The translations under genes and the position numbers were made by a program. The notes below the pieces were generated by a model, which had not been told where the DNA came from, ran no database searches, and saw nothing but the letters and a program-made list of their open reading frames with translations. This document shows, one piece after another, positions 9,842 through 19,526 of a DNA stretch of 64,000 bases. Location: assembly GCA_029936155.1 (NCBI GenBank), contig JAPYUK010000005.1, positions 9,441 through 73,440 on the forward strand, in the 5' to 3' direction. Position 1 is the first letter of the stretch. Each line of letters opens with the position of its first letter. Origin of the DNA: Dehalococcoidia bacterium (GTDB taxonomy: Bacteria; Chloroflexota; Dehalococcoidia; Lucifugimonadales; Lucifugimonadaceae).

Positions 9842-9888
9842 TTCGGATCATATTTTTCAGCCACGAAGTTCACTAGAGGCGACACTAA

Positions 9889-11577
9889 TTGACTGAATCC
9901 AAGACAGGGGTGTTTCAGGCCGACTGGAAAGCCCCGGGGCTTACGCCACGCCAAGTGAAGTTGACTTTAATCGGCGTGATGTTCGCGATGTTCCTCGCGT
10001 CGTTGGATCAGACGATCGTGGCGACTGCGATTCCGCGGATCATGGCCGATCTCGATGGATTTGATCGGTTTACTTGGATTTCGACGTCGTACATAGTCGC
10101 TTCAACGTCGGTGGTGCTGATCACGGGTGCGGTATCTGACGTTTACGGTCGCAAGTGGCTGTTCGTAGCTGCTATCACGCTGTTCCTGGTTGGTTCGGTG
10201 GCAGCCGCTACATCGCCGACGATGAATGCGCTGATCGCCTTTAGGGCGGTACAGGGTCTTGGCGGCGGGATGATCATGGCGTTGTCGTTTGTGACGATCG
10301 CCGACCTGTTTCCGCCAGCCGATCGTGCCAAATACATGGGGATTATCGCAGCAATGTTCGGTGTTTCCTCGGTGCTTGGTCCCACGCTCGGCGGATTTAT
10401 TACGGATCAGCTTTCCTGGCACTGGATTTTCCTGGTGAACGTTCCGCTGGGCATTCCGATTATCTTATTGTTCATCAAGTTATTCCCTACTCCTGAACGA
10501 AGTGGGCCGAGACGTAAGATCGACGTTGGTGGTGCAGTGCTGATCGTGCTCGCGATAGTGCCGGCGTTGCTTGGTTTGTCGTGGGGTGGCAACCAGTTTG
10601 AGTGGTCATCGGTTCAGGTTGTTGGGTCGCTGGCAATTGGTGCTGTGATGGCAGTGGTATTCGTTCTATACGAATCACGCGTCGACGCACCGTTACTCCC
10701 GTTATCTATATTCAAGAATCGGGTGGTCGGAATCGGACTGTTCGTGTCGTTCCTGACCGGATTGGCGATGTTCGGAGCGATATTCTTCGTTCCCTTGTTC
10801 TTCCAGGGTGTGCTTAGAGCGTCGCCGACCGCTAGCGGTAGCTTCCTGACGCCGATGATGCTGGGTATCGTGTTTGGCGCAGCGATTAGCGGTCAGATAC
10901 TTTCGCGTACAGGCGGACATTATCGAATTCAGGGCGTGCTCGGATTGAGCATCATGGTCACCGGTCTGTTCCTATTGAGCCTCGTGGACGCCGACTCTAC
11001 GCACGGTTACGTCCTCACGTCGGCGATCCTGATGGGATTCGGGCTGGGCTCATCGTTTCCGATCTACACGACGGCTATTCAGAACTACGTGCCGCAGCAA
11101 TTTCTTGGTTTGGCCACTTCATCAGCTCAGTTTTTCCGTTCGGTTGGCGGCTCGATAGGACTCGCGTTGTTCGGATCGTTCATGGTGAGGCAGTTCAAGG
11201 ACGGCATGGAAGTGAATTTGCCAGCCGAGGCATCGACCGCTGTGCCGCCCCAACTGCTTGAAAGCATTACCGACAATCCAAACGCGTTGGTGAGTCCGAA
11301 GGCGTCGAGCCAACTATTGGAGAGATTTACTTCTTCTGGTGAGGCCGGTGTCGAATTGGGGCAGCAGGTGCTTGAGGCGATTCGAATGTCATTGGCAGAT
11401 GCAATCGGCGACGTCTTTTTCTTGGCGTTCATATTCGTACTGATATCGACTGTGGCGGCTGCGTTTATTCGCGAAGTGCCGTTGCGTGGCCGTGGTGGTC
11501 CGTCAGGGGGCGATCCCTGTAAACCGGCGGATGATGTATCTGAGGGCACTGTGCCGCTGCCTTCGATCAGCGACTAG
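9889..11577 (+). CDS. MFS transporter, DHA2 (14-TMS drug:H+ antiporter) family
   Basis: LDQTIVATAIPRIMADLDGFDRFTWISTSYIVASTSVVLITGAVSDVYGRKWLF; TTG start. Confidence 0.9.
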   Translation: MTESKTGVFQADWKAPGLTPRQVKLTLIGVMFAMFLASLDQTIVATAIPRIMADLDGFDRFTWISTSYIVASTSVVLITGAVSDVYGRKWLFVAAITLFLVGSVAAATSPTMNALIAFRAVQGLGGGMIMALSFVTIADLFPPADRAKYMGIIAAMFGVSSVLGPTLGGFITDQLSWHWIFLVNVPLGIPIILLFIKLFPTPERSGPRRKIDVGGAVLIVLAIVPALLGLSWGGNQFEWSSVQVVGSLAIGAVMAVVFVLYESRVDAPLLPLSIFKNRVVGIGLFVSFLTGLAMFGAIFFVPLFFQGVLRASPTASGSFLTPMMLGIVFGAAISGQILSRTGGHYRIQGVLGLSIMVTGLFLLSLVDADSTHGYVLTSAILMGFGLGSSFPIYTTAIQNYVPQQFLGLATSSAQFFRSVGGSIGLALFGSFMVRQFKDGMEVNLPAEASTAVPPQLLESITDNPNALVSPKASSQLLERFTSSGEAGVELGQQVLEAIRMSLADAIGDVFFLAFIFVLISTVAAAFIREVPLRGRGGPSGGDPCKPADDVSEGTVPLPSISD

Positions 11578-11924
11578 TTTGTTGGCGCGCCTGCCGCGAC
11601 AAAATCCGCGCGCCACGTCGATTTTGAGTTCAATCTCGCATGTGATTAATTGTGGCGGAGCCGTTCTGCGTTGGATTTCCCTTTCACTGGCACGAGTGGA
11701 ATATGGGTGCTTCCCCGCATAACGCGCCTTTCAAGATTTAAGGCAGAGTGGCTAAAGCCACTACCTGTTGTGGTTTCGTTGACTGATTGCACAAGTATTT
11801 GTGGAGTTAGCAATGTGGGGACTTTAGGACTAGACGTTTTTACCTCTAGGATTAACGTTCACTCGTGAAGATGTGAGTTGTTCACCGGCCTAGGCATATC
11901 GCAATACGCACAGATCAAACTCAG

Positions 11925-12041
11925 ATGGCAAAAGAATTAATCACTGCACTTGGGACTGACGACGAAAGATTGTCAGAACTTGCGGCGCGCGTCCGAAGCT
12001 TCGAGAGTGAGTTTCGCGTTATCGTCGGGCAGGCCAGCTAG
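11925..12041 (+). CDS. Possible 38-aa small protein
   Basis: ATG..TAG ORF encoding MAKELITALGTDDERLSELAARVRSFESEFRVIVGQAS in a 470-bp gap; below the ORF-track cutoff. Confidence 0.25.
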   Translation: MAKELITALGTDDERLSELAARVRSFESEFRVIVGQAS

Positions 12042-12050
12042 CTACCCGAC

Positions 12051-12434
12051 TCAGCGGCTGCGGCGTACGATCACTCCGACAGCGGCTGCTTTTCTTACTG
12101 CGCCGGGTTTTCGGACTGTAACGATCACTGACTGGGCGCGTTCATCTTCAAGACAGATCTCTACAATTCGCGCCGCCATTGCTTCAACTAGCCCGTAGCT
12201 GGACTCTTCGATTTCCGAAGTAACTGCTTTTGAGATTGTTCGATAGTTGATCGTGTCTTCAATGGCATCCGACTTACCAGCCGCTGAGAGATCAGCGGTG
12301 ATCTCAATGTCGATCGTTATGCGCTGTTTCGTGAGGCGTTCCCATGGATTGATGCCGATGATGCAGTCGAGTTCGAGCTGCTCGATGTGAACAGTATCGA
12401 GTTGTGGTTGACCCTCTGAAGAAGATGTTGGCAT
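12051..12434 (-). CDS. folB: Dihydroneopterin aldolase
   Basis: DTVHIEQLELDCIIGINPWERLTKQRITIDIEITAD...INYRTISKAVTSEIEESSYGLVEAMAARI. Confidence 0.85.
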   Translation of the reverse strand: MPTSSSEGQPQLDTVHIEQLELDCIIGINPWERLTKQRITIDIEITADLSAAGKSDAIEDTINYRTISKAVTSEIEESSYGLVEAMAARIVEICLEDERAQSVIVTVRKPGAVRKAAAVGVIVRRSR

Positions 12435-12436
12435 TT

Positions 12437-13168
12437 CTAGTAAATGTGTCGCCCGCCGTCGACGTTGATGGTTTCGCCATTAATGAAATCGTTGCGGATG
12501 AGCATAAGCATCACGTCGGCCACTTCGTTCAGGGTTCCCATGCGATCGGCGGGTCCGAGCTCGATTTGTATCTCGCTGCGCGGGCGATCCAGAGGAATAT
12601 CCGAAGGCGGGAGAATGGCGCCCAGTGAGATTTCGTTCGACTGGACTTGTGGCGCCAACGACAACGCAAGGGTTCGAGTGAGTCCTGAGAGAGCTGTTTT
12701 AGTAACGCCGTAGGCAAATCGAGTTGGACGAGCTGTGCGCCAGTCGTTGAGGCTGATTATCTTGCCTGGTGATTCGACTGGAAGTTGAGATTGCATTTCC
12801 TGCGCAAGTAGGAACGGTGCCCGGACATTGATGGCGAAGTGTCGATCCCAGTCTTCGGTCGAGACGTTTTCCAGTTCAACTTTGTCGAAGATTGAGGCGT
12901 TGTTGACCAAGATTTCAATCGGTCCGAGCTGTTCGGCGACCGATGCAGCTAGCCCGATGACATCGGCAACCTTTTCGAGATCGGCCTGTATCGTAATGGC
13001 TTCACTACCCATTGACTGGATCAGTGATGCAGTTTCGTTCGCATCGGTTTCCGACTCGCCGTAGTGAACGGCGAGTCGGCATCCGGCGTCGCCGAGGGCG
13101 ATCGCGAGGGCGCGCCCGACTCTTCTGCCAGCACCGGTGACTAGCGCTACTTTTCCTTTTGGATCCAT
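12437..13168 (-). CDS. SDR family pteridine reductase / FolM-like
   Basis: MDPKGKVALVTGAGRRVGRALAIALG carries TGxxxRxG instead of TGxxxGxG; lies between folE and folB. The ORF-track start at 13279 overlaps folE, so the ATG at 13168 is preferred. Confidence 0.75.
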   Translation of the reverse strand: MDPKGKVALVTGAGRRVGRALAIALGDAGCRLAVHYGESETDANETASLIQSMGSEAITIQADLEKVADVIGLAASVAEQLGPIEILVNNASIFDKVELENVSTEDWDRHFAINVRAPFLLAQEMQSQLPVESPGKIISLNDWRTARPTRFAYGVTKTALSGLTRTLALSLAPQVQSNEISLGAILPPSDIPLDRPRSEIQIELGPADRMGTLNEVADVMLMLIRNDFINGETINVDGGRHIY

Positions 13169-13205
13169 GGGAGGACGGTGCTCTCGATCGTGGTGGTGGC
13201 TGCTG

Positions 13206-13847
13206 CTAGCTCTGGCGGACGTGGCTAAAGAATTCTTCTCGTGTTGAAGCATTCTTTTTGAACATGCCGCGCACGGCACTTGTGGTCATTACCGTGTTGG
13301 GCTTTCGCACGCCTCTCATCGCCGCACACAGGTGCTGCGCTTCGATAACGACTCCAACACCGATTGGCTCGATCAGCTCATCCATGATCGTTGCAATCTC
13401 CTGAGTCATTCTTTCTTGAACCTGGAGACGGCGGGCGAACATTTCAACGAGTCGGGGGATCTTGGAGAGTCCAACGACTTTCTGGTTTGGAAGGTAGCCG
13501 ACATGGGCTTTTCCATAGAACGGAAGCAAGTGGTGTTCGCACAGTGAGTAGAAGTCGATATTTTTGACGACAACCATCTCGTCGTATTCGACATCGAACA
13601 TGGCATTGTTGATCAGTTCGACGGGATCGGTCGAGTAGCCGGAAAGCAGTTCGTCGTACATGTTTGCGACGCGCTTTGGGGTGTCGGCCGTGCCTTTGGC
13701 GTCAACGCCGTCGCCGACAGCCATGAGCATGTGCGTCACGCCCTCGGCGATAACCTGTTTACAGGAAGCACCGAGAAGGGGTCCGTCTTCGAATTGAAAA
13801 TCAGTGGGTTCCGTTTTGGACTTGGTCGAAGACTCGATGATGGTCAT
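13206..13847 (-). CDS. folE: GTP cyclohydrolase I
   Basis: [103 protein letters not shown]. Confidence 0.96.
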   Translation of the reverse strand: MTIIESSTKSKTEPTDFQFEDGPLLGASCKQVIAEGVTHMLMAVGDGVDAKGTADTPKRVANMYDELLSGYSTDPVELINNAMFDVEYDEMVVVKNIDFYSLCEHHLLPFYGKAHVGYLPNQKVVGLSKIPRLVEMFARRLQVQERMTQEIATIMDELIEPIGVGVVIEAQHLCAAMRGVRKPNTVMTTSAVRGMFKKNASTREEFFSHVRQS

Positions 13848-13964
13848 TTCAGGTTTTCTCAGATCTGTGAATAGTTTTTCGGATCGTTATTACGATGCGG
13901 CTAATCTTGAAAATGATTCATCCAGTTTATCAATCGTGATGAGAGTCGATGTGTTTGCGGTGGC

Positions 13965-14228
13965 TTAGCCGCCGGAGATGGCGGTGATGAAGTGAACCTC
14001 GGTATCGGGTTCAAGCTTCTGCAGGAGTCCACGCCGGGTGGCGACGTGGCCGACAATCGCTGCCAGCCCCGGTTTCAGGCGGTCATCTTCGATGAGATGA
14101 GCCTTTGTGCCGGGGTGGGCCGATTCTAAATTGTCTACGAGCTCACGAAGGGTTTTTGCGGGCACGTCTACTTGCTCTGCGCCGTCGGCGTACTTGCGCA
14201 GAGCGTACGGGAGAAAGACCGTTGCCAC
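13965..14228 (-). CDS. MoaD/ThiS family ubiquitin-like sulfur carrier
   Basis: Approx. 87 aa beta-grasp-like sequence ending in ...EVHFITAISGG (C-terminal Gly-Gly). Confidence 0.8.
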   Translation of the reverse strand: MATVFLPYALRKYADGAEQVDVPAKTLRELVDNLESAHPGTKAHLIEDDRLKPGLAAIVGHVATRRGLLQKLEPDTEVHFITAISGG

Positions 14229-14270
14229 AGTTGTGTCCTCCCCCTTCTCGAATTACGTGATTGGAACCAG

Positions 14271-16541
14271 CTAGTCGCCGTTCAGCGCTTCAAGGATACG
14301 ACCTGGCTTGACTGGAAGTTCGTAGTACGACTTGCCGGTTGCTGCCTTCACAGCCTGGGTGGTCGCTGATAGCGGCGGGCAGATCGGAACTTCTCCGACT
14401 CCGCGAACACCGTAGGGGTGCAGCGGGTTCGGAACTTCGACCATGATCGTGTCTATCATTGGCATGTCGAGCGAGGTTGGCATTCGGTAGTCGAGGAACG
14501 ACTTGTTTGCCATAGATCCATCGTCAACGATGAAGTATTCCTCGTTCAACGCCCAGCCGATTCCCTGAACGGCTCCACCCTGAATCTGCCCTTCGGCGTA
14601 CTGGGGATGAACTGCCTTACCAACGTCCTGAATCGCCGTGTAGCGGACAACGTCGGTCTTGCCAGTGGCGAGATCGACTTCGAGGTCGCAGATGTGAACA
14701 CCGTAGGCGTTTCCGGCTTCGGCGAGATTCACGGAAGAGGTCGAGGTTGCGGGTCCGCCGGTGGGATCGAGCTTGCCAGCAAGTTCCTGAATACCAATCG
14801 AATCACCGTTTGCGGTGAAGGTGGCTTCGGCAAACTCAACGTTAGCGACCTCGGTCTCCCAGAGATCGGCGACACGGCCCTTGAGCTCAACGACCAGCTT
14901 GTGTGCTGCGTTGTAGGCGGCAAGACCGGTCGTGTAAGTGGTCCGAGACCCGCCGGTTACGCCGGTGAAGCCGATCGAGTCGGTGTCGGGAATGCTGACG
15001 TGGAAGTCTTCGACCGGGATGCCGAGGACTTCGGCAGCCTGCATTGCGATAGAGGTTCGGGTGCCACCGATGTCGGCAGAGCCCTCATTCATCATTACGG
15101 TTCCGTCGTCCTGGAGCATAAGGTCACAGGTCGACTTGCCGCCACCGTTCATCCAGTAGGCAGAAGCGATACCACGCCCTCGTGCCTTGCCGGCTGGTGC
15201 ATCGCCAAGAGGGGACTTCCAGTGGTCTGAATCGCGGGCAGCTTCGAGACATTCCTCGAGACCAACACGGATGAACTGCACGCCATCACCACGGCGGGTG
15301 CCTTCATGGGCGGCGTTGTCGAGTCGGAACTGAATCTTGTCGACACCGAGTTCGTCACAAATCTCATCGATGACGGTTTCGATAGCGAACGATGCCTGCG
15401 GTGAGCCGGGTGCTCGATAAGCAGCAGATTTTGGCTTGTTTACGAGGACGTCGTATCCGGTGATTCGTGAAGCGGGTAGGTTGTAGCAGGCGAATACGCA
15501 GATTGCTGCGGGACCAACTGCTGATCCTGGGTAGCCACCCGATTCGAGCATGAGATCGGTATCGGCGGCGGTGATTTTTCCGTCCTTGTTCACGCCGATC
15601 TTCATTCGAACCTTGCCGCCGGGTGCGGGGCCAGAAGCCTCGAACACGGAGGGTCGGTCCATTACCAGCTTGACCGGGCGTCCACCGGATTTTCGTGAAA
15701 GAAGTGCGGCGATAGGTGCGAAGTAGACCTTGGTCTTGCCTCCGAAACCACCACCAATTTCAACATAGTTCACTTTCACACGGGACTCGGGAATGCCGAG
15801 CATGCCAGCGGTTTGTGCGCGAACCCCGAAAGAGCCCTGCGTGCTGGACCAGACAGTCAGGTTGCCGTCTTCTGCCCAGATAGCGGTGGCGTTGTGTGGC
15901 TCGATGTAGCCTTGGTGAATCATCGACATCTCTACAGTTCGCTCGATGACGATGTCTGACTTTGCAAATGCGTCGTCGACGTCACCGAACTCATGGCGGA
16001 ATACTCGGGCAACGTTCGTGTTTGAGACGTCTTCGCCGAGATGATCTCCTACGAGGTCTTCGAGAATGATCGGTGCATTGTCGGCCATGGCGGCATCGAC
16101 ATTGGATACCGGGGCGAGCACTTCGTACTCAACGTTGATTGCCTGCGCTGCTTCTTCGGCTGTGTTCCGGTCAACTGCTGCGACTGCTGCAACTACATGT
16201 CCACGATAGTGAACTTTGCCATCTGCCATGATGTTGGACTGGTCGCGCTTGAGATTTACGTTGTCCTCACCGGCGGCGATATCACGGTCTTCCGCTGCGG
16301 GGAAGTCCGCATGGGTTAGAACTGCGAACACGCCGCTCATCGCCTCGGCTGCCGAGGTGTCGATGCTCTTGATTCGAGCGTGCGCGTGCGGGCTGCGAAT
16401 AACGTCACCCCAGATAAGACCCGGAGCCTTGACGTCTCCACCGTAAATCGCACGGCCAGTCACCTTGTCCAGACCATCGTGCCTGATAGGTGACTTACCA
16501 ATTACCTTGTAGTCCGTCTTTGTATCGTAGGTTGCGGCCAT
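14271..16541 (-). CDS. Xanthine dehydrogenase family protein, molybdopterin-binding subunit
   Basis: DKVTGRAIYGGD, SPHAHARIKSIDTSAAEAM, EIGGGFGGKTKVYFAPIAA, AAYRAPGSPQASFA, YGVRGVGEVPICPP. Confidence 0.93.
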   Translation of the reverse strand: MAATYDTKTDYKVIGKSPIRHDGLDKVTGRAIYGGDVKAPGLIWGDVIRSPHAHARIKSIDTSAAEAMSGVFAVLTHADFPAAEDRDIAAGEDNVNLKRDQSNIMADGKVHYRGHVVAAVAAVDRNTAEEAAQAINVEYEVLAPVSNVDAAMADNAPIILEDLVGDHLGEDVSNTNVARVFRHEFGDVDDAFAKSDIVIERTVEMSMIHQGYIEPHNATAIWAEDGNLTVWSSTQGSFGVRAQTAGMLGIPESRVKVNYVEIGGGFGGKTKVYFAPIAALLSRKSGGRPVKLVMDRPSVFEASGPAPGGKVRMKIGVNKDGKITAADTDLMLESGGYPGSAVGPAAICVFACYNLPASRITGYDVLVNKPKSAAYRAPGSPQASFAIETVIDEICDELGVDKIQFRLDNAAHEGTRRGDGVQFIRVGLEECLEAARDSDHWKSPLGDAPAGKARGRGIASAYWMNGGGKSTCDLMLQDDGTVMMNEGSADIGGTRTSIAMQAAEVLGIPVEDFHVSIPDTDSIGFTGVTGGSRTTYTTGLAAYNAAHKLVVELKGRVADLWETEVANVEFAEATFTANGDSIGIQELAGKLDPTGGPATSTSSVNLAEAGNAYGVHICDLEVDLATGKTDVVRYTAIQDVGKAVHPQYAEGQIQGGAVQGIGWALNEEYFIVDDGSMANKSFLDYRMPTSLDMPMIDTIMVEVPNPLHPYGVRGVGEVPICPPLSATTQAVKAATGKSYYELPVKPGRILEALNGD

Positions 16542-16614
16542 TCGAATTCCTCATTGGATCTTCGTTAGTTTGATCCGATTATTGAGCTATTTACAGATTG
16601 TTCTGGAAACAAGT

Positions 16615-16645
16615 TGGCCGGGAAGCTTAATTCAGCTCCCGGCCA
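16615..16645 (-). other. Intercistronic stem-loop
   Basis: TGGCCGGG(a)AGCT...AGCTCCCGGCCA, 12-bp stem with one bulge, between tandem molybdopterin subunit genes; no good T-tract. Confidence 0.5.
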
Positions 16646-16692
16646 CTCGATTCACTATTTAGCTTTCAGCCCGTTCAAGTTTTATTGCGTTC

Positions 16693-18963
16693 CTATTTAA
16701 GTGCTTCCAGAATGCTTCCGGCATTCATGGGAGTGTTGTAGAGCCTTGTTCCGATCGCGTCTTTTATTGCGTTTGCAATCGCTGGGATCGGCGGGCATAT
16801 CGGAGTTTCACCAACGCCACGGACACCGTACGGGTGTAGCGGGTTTGGAACTTCGACGAGCACGGTTTCGATCAATGGGAGGTCAAGTGATGTGGGCATT
16901 CGGTAGTCGAGGAAGCTGGAGTTGGCCATCGTGCCATCGTCCGTCATGAAGTATTCCTCGTTGAGCGCCCAGCCAATTCCCTGAACAGCGCCGCCCTGCA
17001 ACTGTCCTTCTACATAGGAAGGGTGAATTGCGGTTCCGACGTCCTGAATAGCGGTGTACCGTATGATGTCGGTCTTGCCGGTTTCTACGTCGATTTCTAC
17101 GTCGGCGATGTGCAGACCGAAGCCATCACCAGCCGATTCGAGATCGACGCTACCGGTCGAGTTTGCAGGGCCACCGAGGTCGCCGAGCTTGCCCGCGAGT
17201 TCCTTGAACCCGATCGTCTTTTGCGCTTCTGCCTTCGAGCTAAACACGCCATCCTTGAAGTCGACATCGTCTTTGTTGATGTCCCAGAGAACAGCAACCC
17301 GGTCTTTTAGAACCTCGACAAGATTGTTCGCTGCGATCCAGCAAGCGTATCCAGTTGCGTAGGTTGTGCGGGAGCCGCCGGTTACATCGGTGTATCCGAC
17401 AGATTCGGTGTCGCCAACGGTGGGTCGAACATCGTGCGCACCGATGCCGAGCACTTCTGCAACGTGCATTGCCATCGAAGTACGTGAGCCACCGATGTCG
17501 GTTGAACCTTCGGTTAGTTGAACGGTGCCGTCGCTATTCAGCGCAAGATTTGCCGATGACTTGAGTCCAATGTTGAACCAGTATCCATTTGCGATACCGC
17601 GTCCACGCTTCTTGCCTGCTGGCGCATCGCCGAGCGGTGCGTTCCAGTGGGCAGATTCCTTCGTGGCTTCGAGGACTTCTTCCATTCCTATCTTCGAGAA
17701 AAGAACTCCGTCGCCGCGACGTGTCCCTGCCTTGGAGGCGTTATCGATTCGGAATTTTAGGGAGTCCCAACCGGCTTCTTCACATAGTTCATCGACGGCC
17801 GATTCCATAGCGAAGGCAACCTGAGGTGATCCGGGTGCTCGGTACGGGGCGACTTTGGGCTTGTTGACAAGAATGTCCCACCCGTCGATTCGGGTGTTGG
17901 CGATCTCGTAAGGAGCGTAGACGCACATAGCGGCTGGGCCGATGAATGCGCCCGGGTTGGCTCCGGCCTCGAACCAGATATCTGCGGTTGCTGCGGTGAG
18001 CTTCCCGTCGACGTCGGCTCCGAGTTTGATGATCATTCGTGCTCCGGGGGTTGGTCCGGTGGTCTCGAACACGGCGGTTCGCTCCATGACCATCTTGACC
18101 GGGCGACCAGATTTTTTTGATAGCAATGCTGCGAGTGGCTCGAAGTAGACCGGGATCTTGCCACCGAACCCGCCGCCAATTTCGAGCGGGGTCACTTTGA
18201 CTTGAGAAACGTTGACTTGAAGTATTCCGGCAATCTGGGTTCGTGCCGGGAATGCACCCTGCGTGCTGGTCCAGATTTTGATTCGGTCTTCTTCATCCCA
18301 CGTTGCAGTTGCGTTATGAGGTTCGATGTAGCCCTGGTGGACCATCTGCATGTTGTACTCACGCTCAATCGTGTGAGCTGCAGCTGCGAAGGCACCTTCA
18401 ACATCGCCGAACTCGTGTCGAACATGCGCTGCCATATTGGTGTTGGTTACATCTTCACCAAGGTCGTCTCCAACAAGGTCGGGGAGCAGAATTGGTGCGT
18501 CGGGCTTGAGAGCGTCGACGACGTTCGTGATCGATTTGAGGACTTCGTATTCAACTTTTACGAGACGAGCCGCTTCTTCTGCCGTGTAGCGGTCGACTGC
18601 TGCGATGGCTGCGACAGGGTGGCCTTTGTACAGGACTTTATTGTCGGCCATGAGCTTGTTAGAAGCCCACTTGAAGTTGATGTTGCCTTCGCCGAGGTCG
18701 ACAAGCTTGCTTTCGGCCTTCGGCATGTCGGCGCCGGTGAGAACGGCGAACACGCCGTCCATCGCCGCGGCTGCGGACGTGTCGATGGACTTGATGTTGG
18801 CGTGGGCGTGCGGGCTTCGTACACAAACTCCCCAGATCAATCCGGGTAGCTTCATGTCTCCACCATAAATTGCTCGTCCGGTCACCTTATCGTAACCGTC
18901 GTGTCGAATTGGGCGTGTTCCAACTACTTTGTAGTCGGTCTTTGGCTCAAATGTTGCGACCAT
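16693..18963 (-). CDS. Xanthine dehydrogenase family protein, molybdopterin-binding subunit (paralog of 14271..16541)
   Basis: DKVTGRAIYGGDMKLPGLIWG, EIGGGFGGKIPVYFEPLAALLSKKSGRPVKMVMERTAVFE, APYRAPGSPQVAFAMES, YGVRGVGETPICPP. Confidence 0.93.
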   Translation of the reverse strand: MVATFEPKTDYKVVGTRPIRHDGYDKVTGRAIYGGDMKLPGLIWGVCVRSPHAHANIKSIDTSAAAAMDGVFAVLTGADMPKAESKLVDLGEGNINFKWASNKLMADNKVLYKGHPVAAIAAVDRYTAEEAARLVKVEYEVLKSITNVVDALKPDAPILLPDLVGDDLGEDVTNTNMAAHVRHEFGDVEGAFAAAAHTIEREYNMQMVHQGYIEPHNATATWDEEDRIKIWTSTQGAFPARTQIAGILQVNVSQVKVTPLEIGGGFGGKIPVYFEPLAALLSKKSGRPVKMVMERTAVFETTGPTPGARMIIKLGADVDGKLTAATADIWFEAGANPGAFIGPAAMCVYAPYEIANTRIDGWDILVNKPKVAPYRAPGSPQVAFAMESAVDELCEEAGWDSLKFRIDNASKAGTRRGDGVLFSKIGMEEVLEATKESAHWNAPLGDAPAGKKRGRGIANGYWFNIGLKSSANLALNSDGTVQLTEGSTDIGGSRTSMAMHVAEVLGIGAHDVRPTVGDTESVGYTDVTGGSRTTYATGYACWIAANNLVEVLKDRVAVLWDINKDDVDFKDGVFSSKAEAQKTIGFKELAGKLGDLGGPANSTGSVDLESAGDGFGLHIADVEIDVETGKTDIIRYTAIQDVGTAIHPSYVEGQLQGGAVQGIGWALNEEYFMTDDGTMANSSFLDYRMPTSLDLPLIETVLVEVPNPLHPYGVRGVGETPICPPIPAIANAIKDAIGTRLYNTPMNAGSILEALK

Positions 18964-19000
18964 ATTTTCTATCTCCGGGCCCGTGCCAGTTTAGGTACGA

Positions 19001-19027
19001 AAGCTGCCGACGGCGCGCCGACAGCTT
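19001..19027 (-). other. Intercistronic stem-loop
   Basis: AAGCTG...CAGCTT enclosing the palindrome CGGCGCGCCG, between the 2Fe-2S subunit and the first molybdopterin subunit. Confidence 0.4.
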
Positions 19028-19041
19028 CGAGGGGTTACGTG

Positions 19042-19518
19042 TTAACTACTTGCTTTTTGCACTGCTCGTACGATCTTGTCGTACCCAGTGCATCGGCAAA
19101 GGTTTCCTGCTAGCCAGTGTCGAATTCGGCCTTCGGTTGGTGAAGGCTCGTTGTCGAGCAGGCCCTTGGCTGCCACGAGGAAGCCGGGTGTGCAGATACC
19201 GCACTGAAGTGCTGCTTCTTCGAGGAATGCCTGCTGTAGAGGGTGGAGACCTTCTGCAGTGGCCATGCCTTCAACGGTATCGACGTTTTTGCCGTTTACT
19301 TCTGCGCCAAGAACAAGGCAGGAGTCGACGATTCGCCCGTCAACGCTGACCGTGCATGCACCACAGTTGCCGTCGAGACAGCCTTCTTTCGTGCCAGTGA
19401 GTCCAATGAGTTCGCGAAGTGTGTCGAGCAGGCTCATGTACGGGGGCACGAGAAGTTCGTGCTCCTGACCATTGATGGTCGTAGTTACATGAATCTTGCC
19501 CGGGGATTTTGTAGTCAT
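19042..19518 (-). CDS. (2Fe-2S)-binding subunit of xanthine dehydrogenase family enzyme
   Basis: GTKEGCLDGNCGACTVSVDG; LQCGICTPGFLVAA; LAGNLCRCTGYDKIVRAV. Confidence 0.95.
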   Translation of the reverse strand: MTTKSPGKIHVTTTINGQEHELLVPPYMSLLDTLRELIGLTGTKEGCLDGNCGACTVSVDGRIVDSCLVLGAEVNGKNVDTVEGMATAEGLHPLQQAFLEEAALQCGICTPGFLVAAKGLLDNEPSPTEGRIRHWLAGNLCRCTGYDKIVRAVQKASS

Positions 19519-19526
19519 GTGGTTAT

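Noticed and set aside
14418-15230. 270-aa plus-strand ORF opposite the molybdopterin subunit
   Set aside because: Antisense shadow of a well-supported XDH gene; protein looks like no known family.
18202-18849. 215-aa plus-strand ORF opposite the other molybdopterin subunit
   Set aside because: Same shadow-ORF effect from codon bias of the minus-strand gene.
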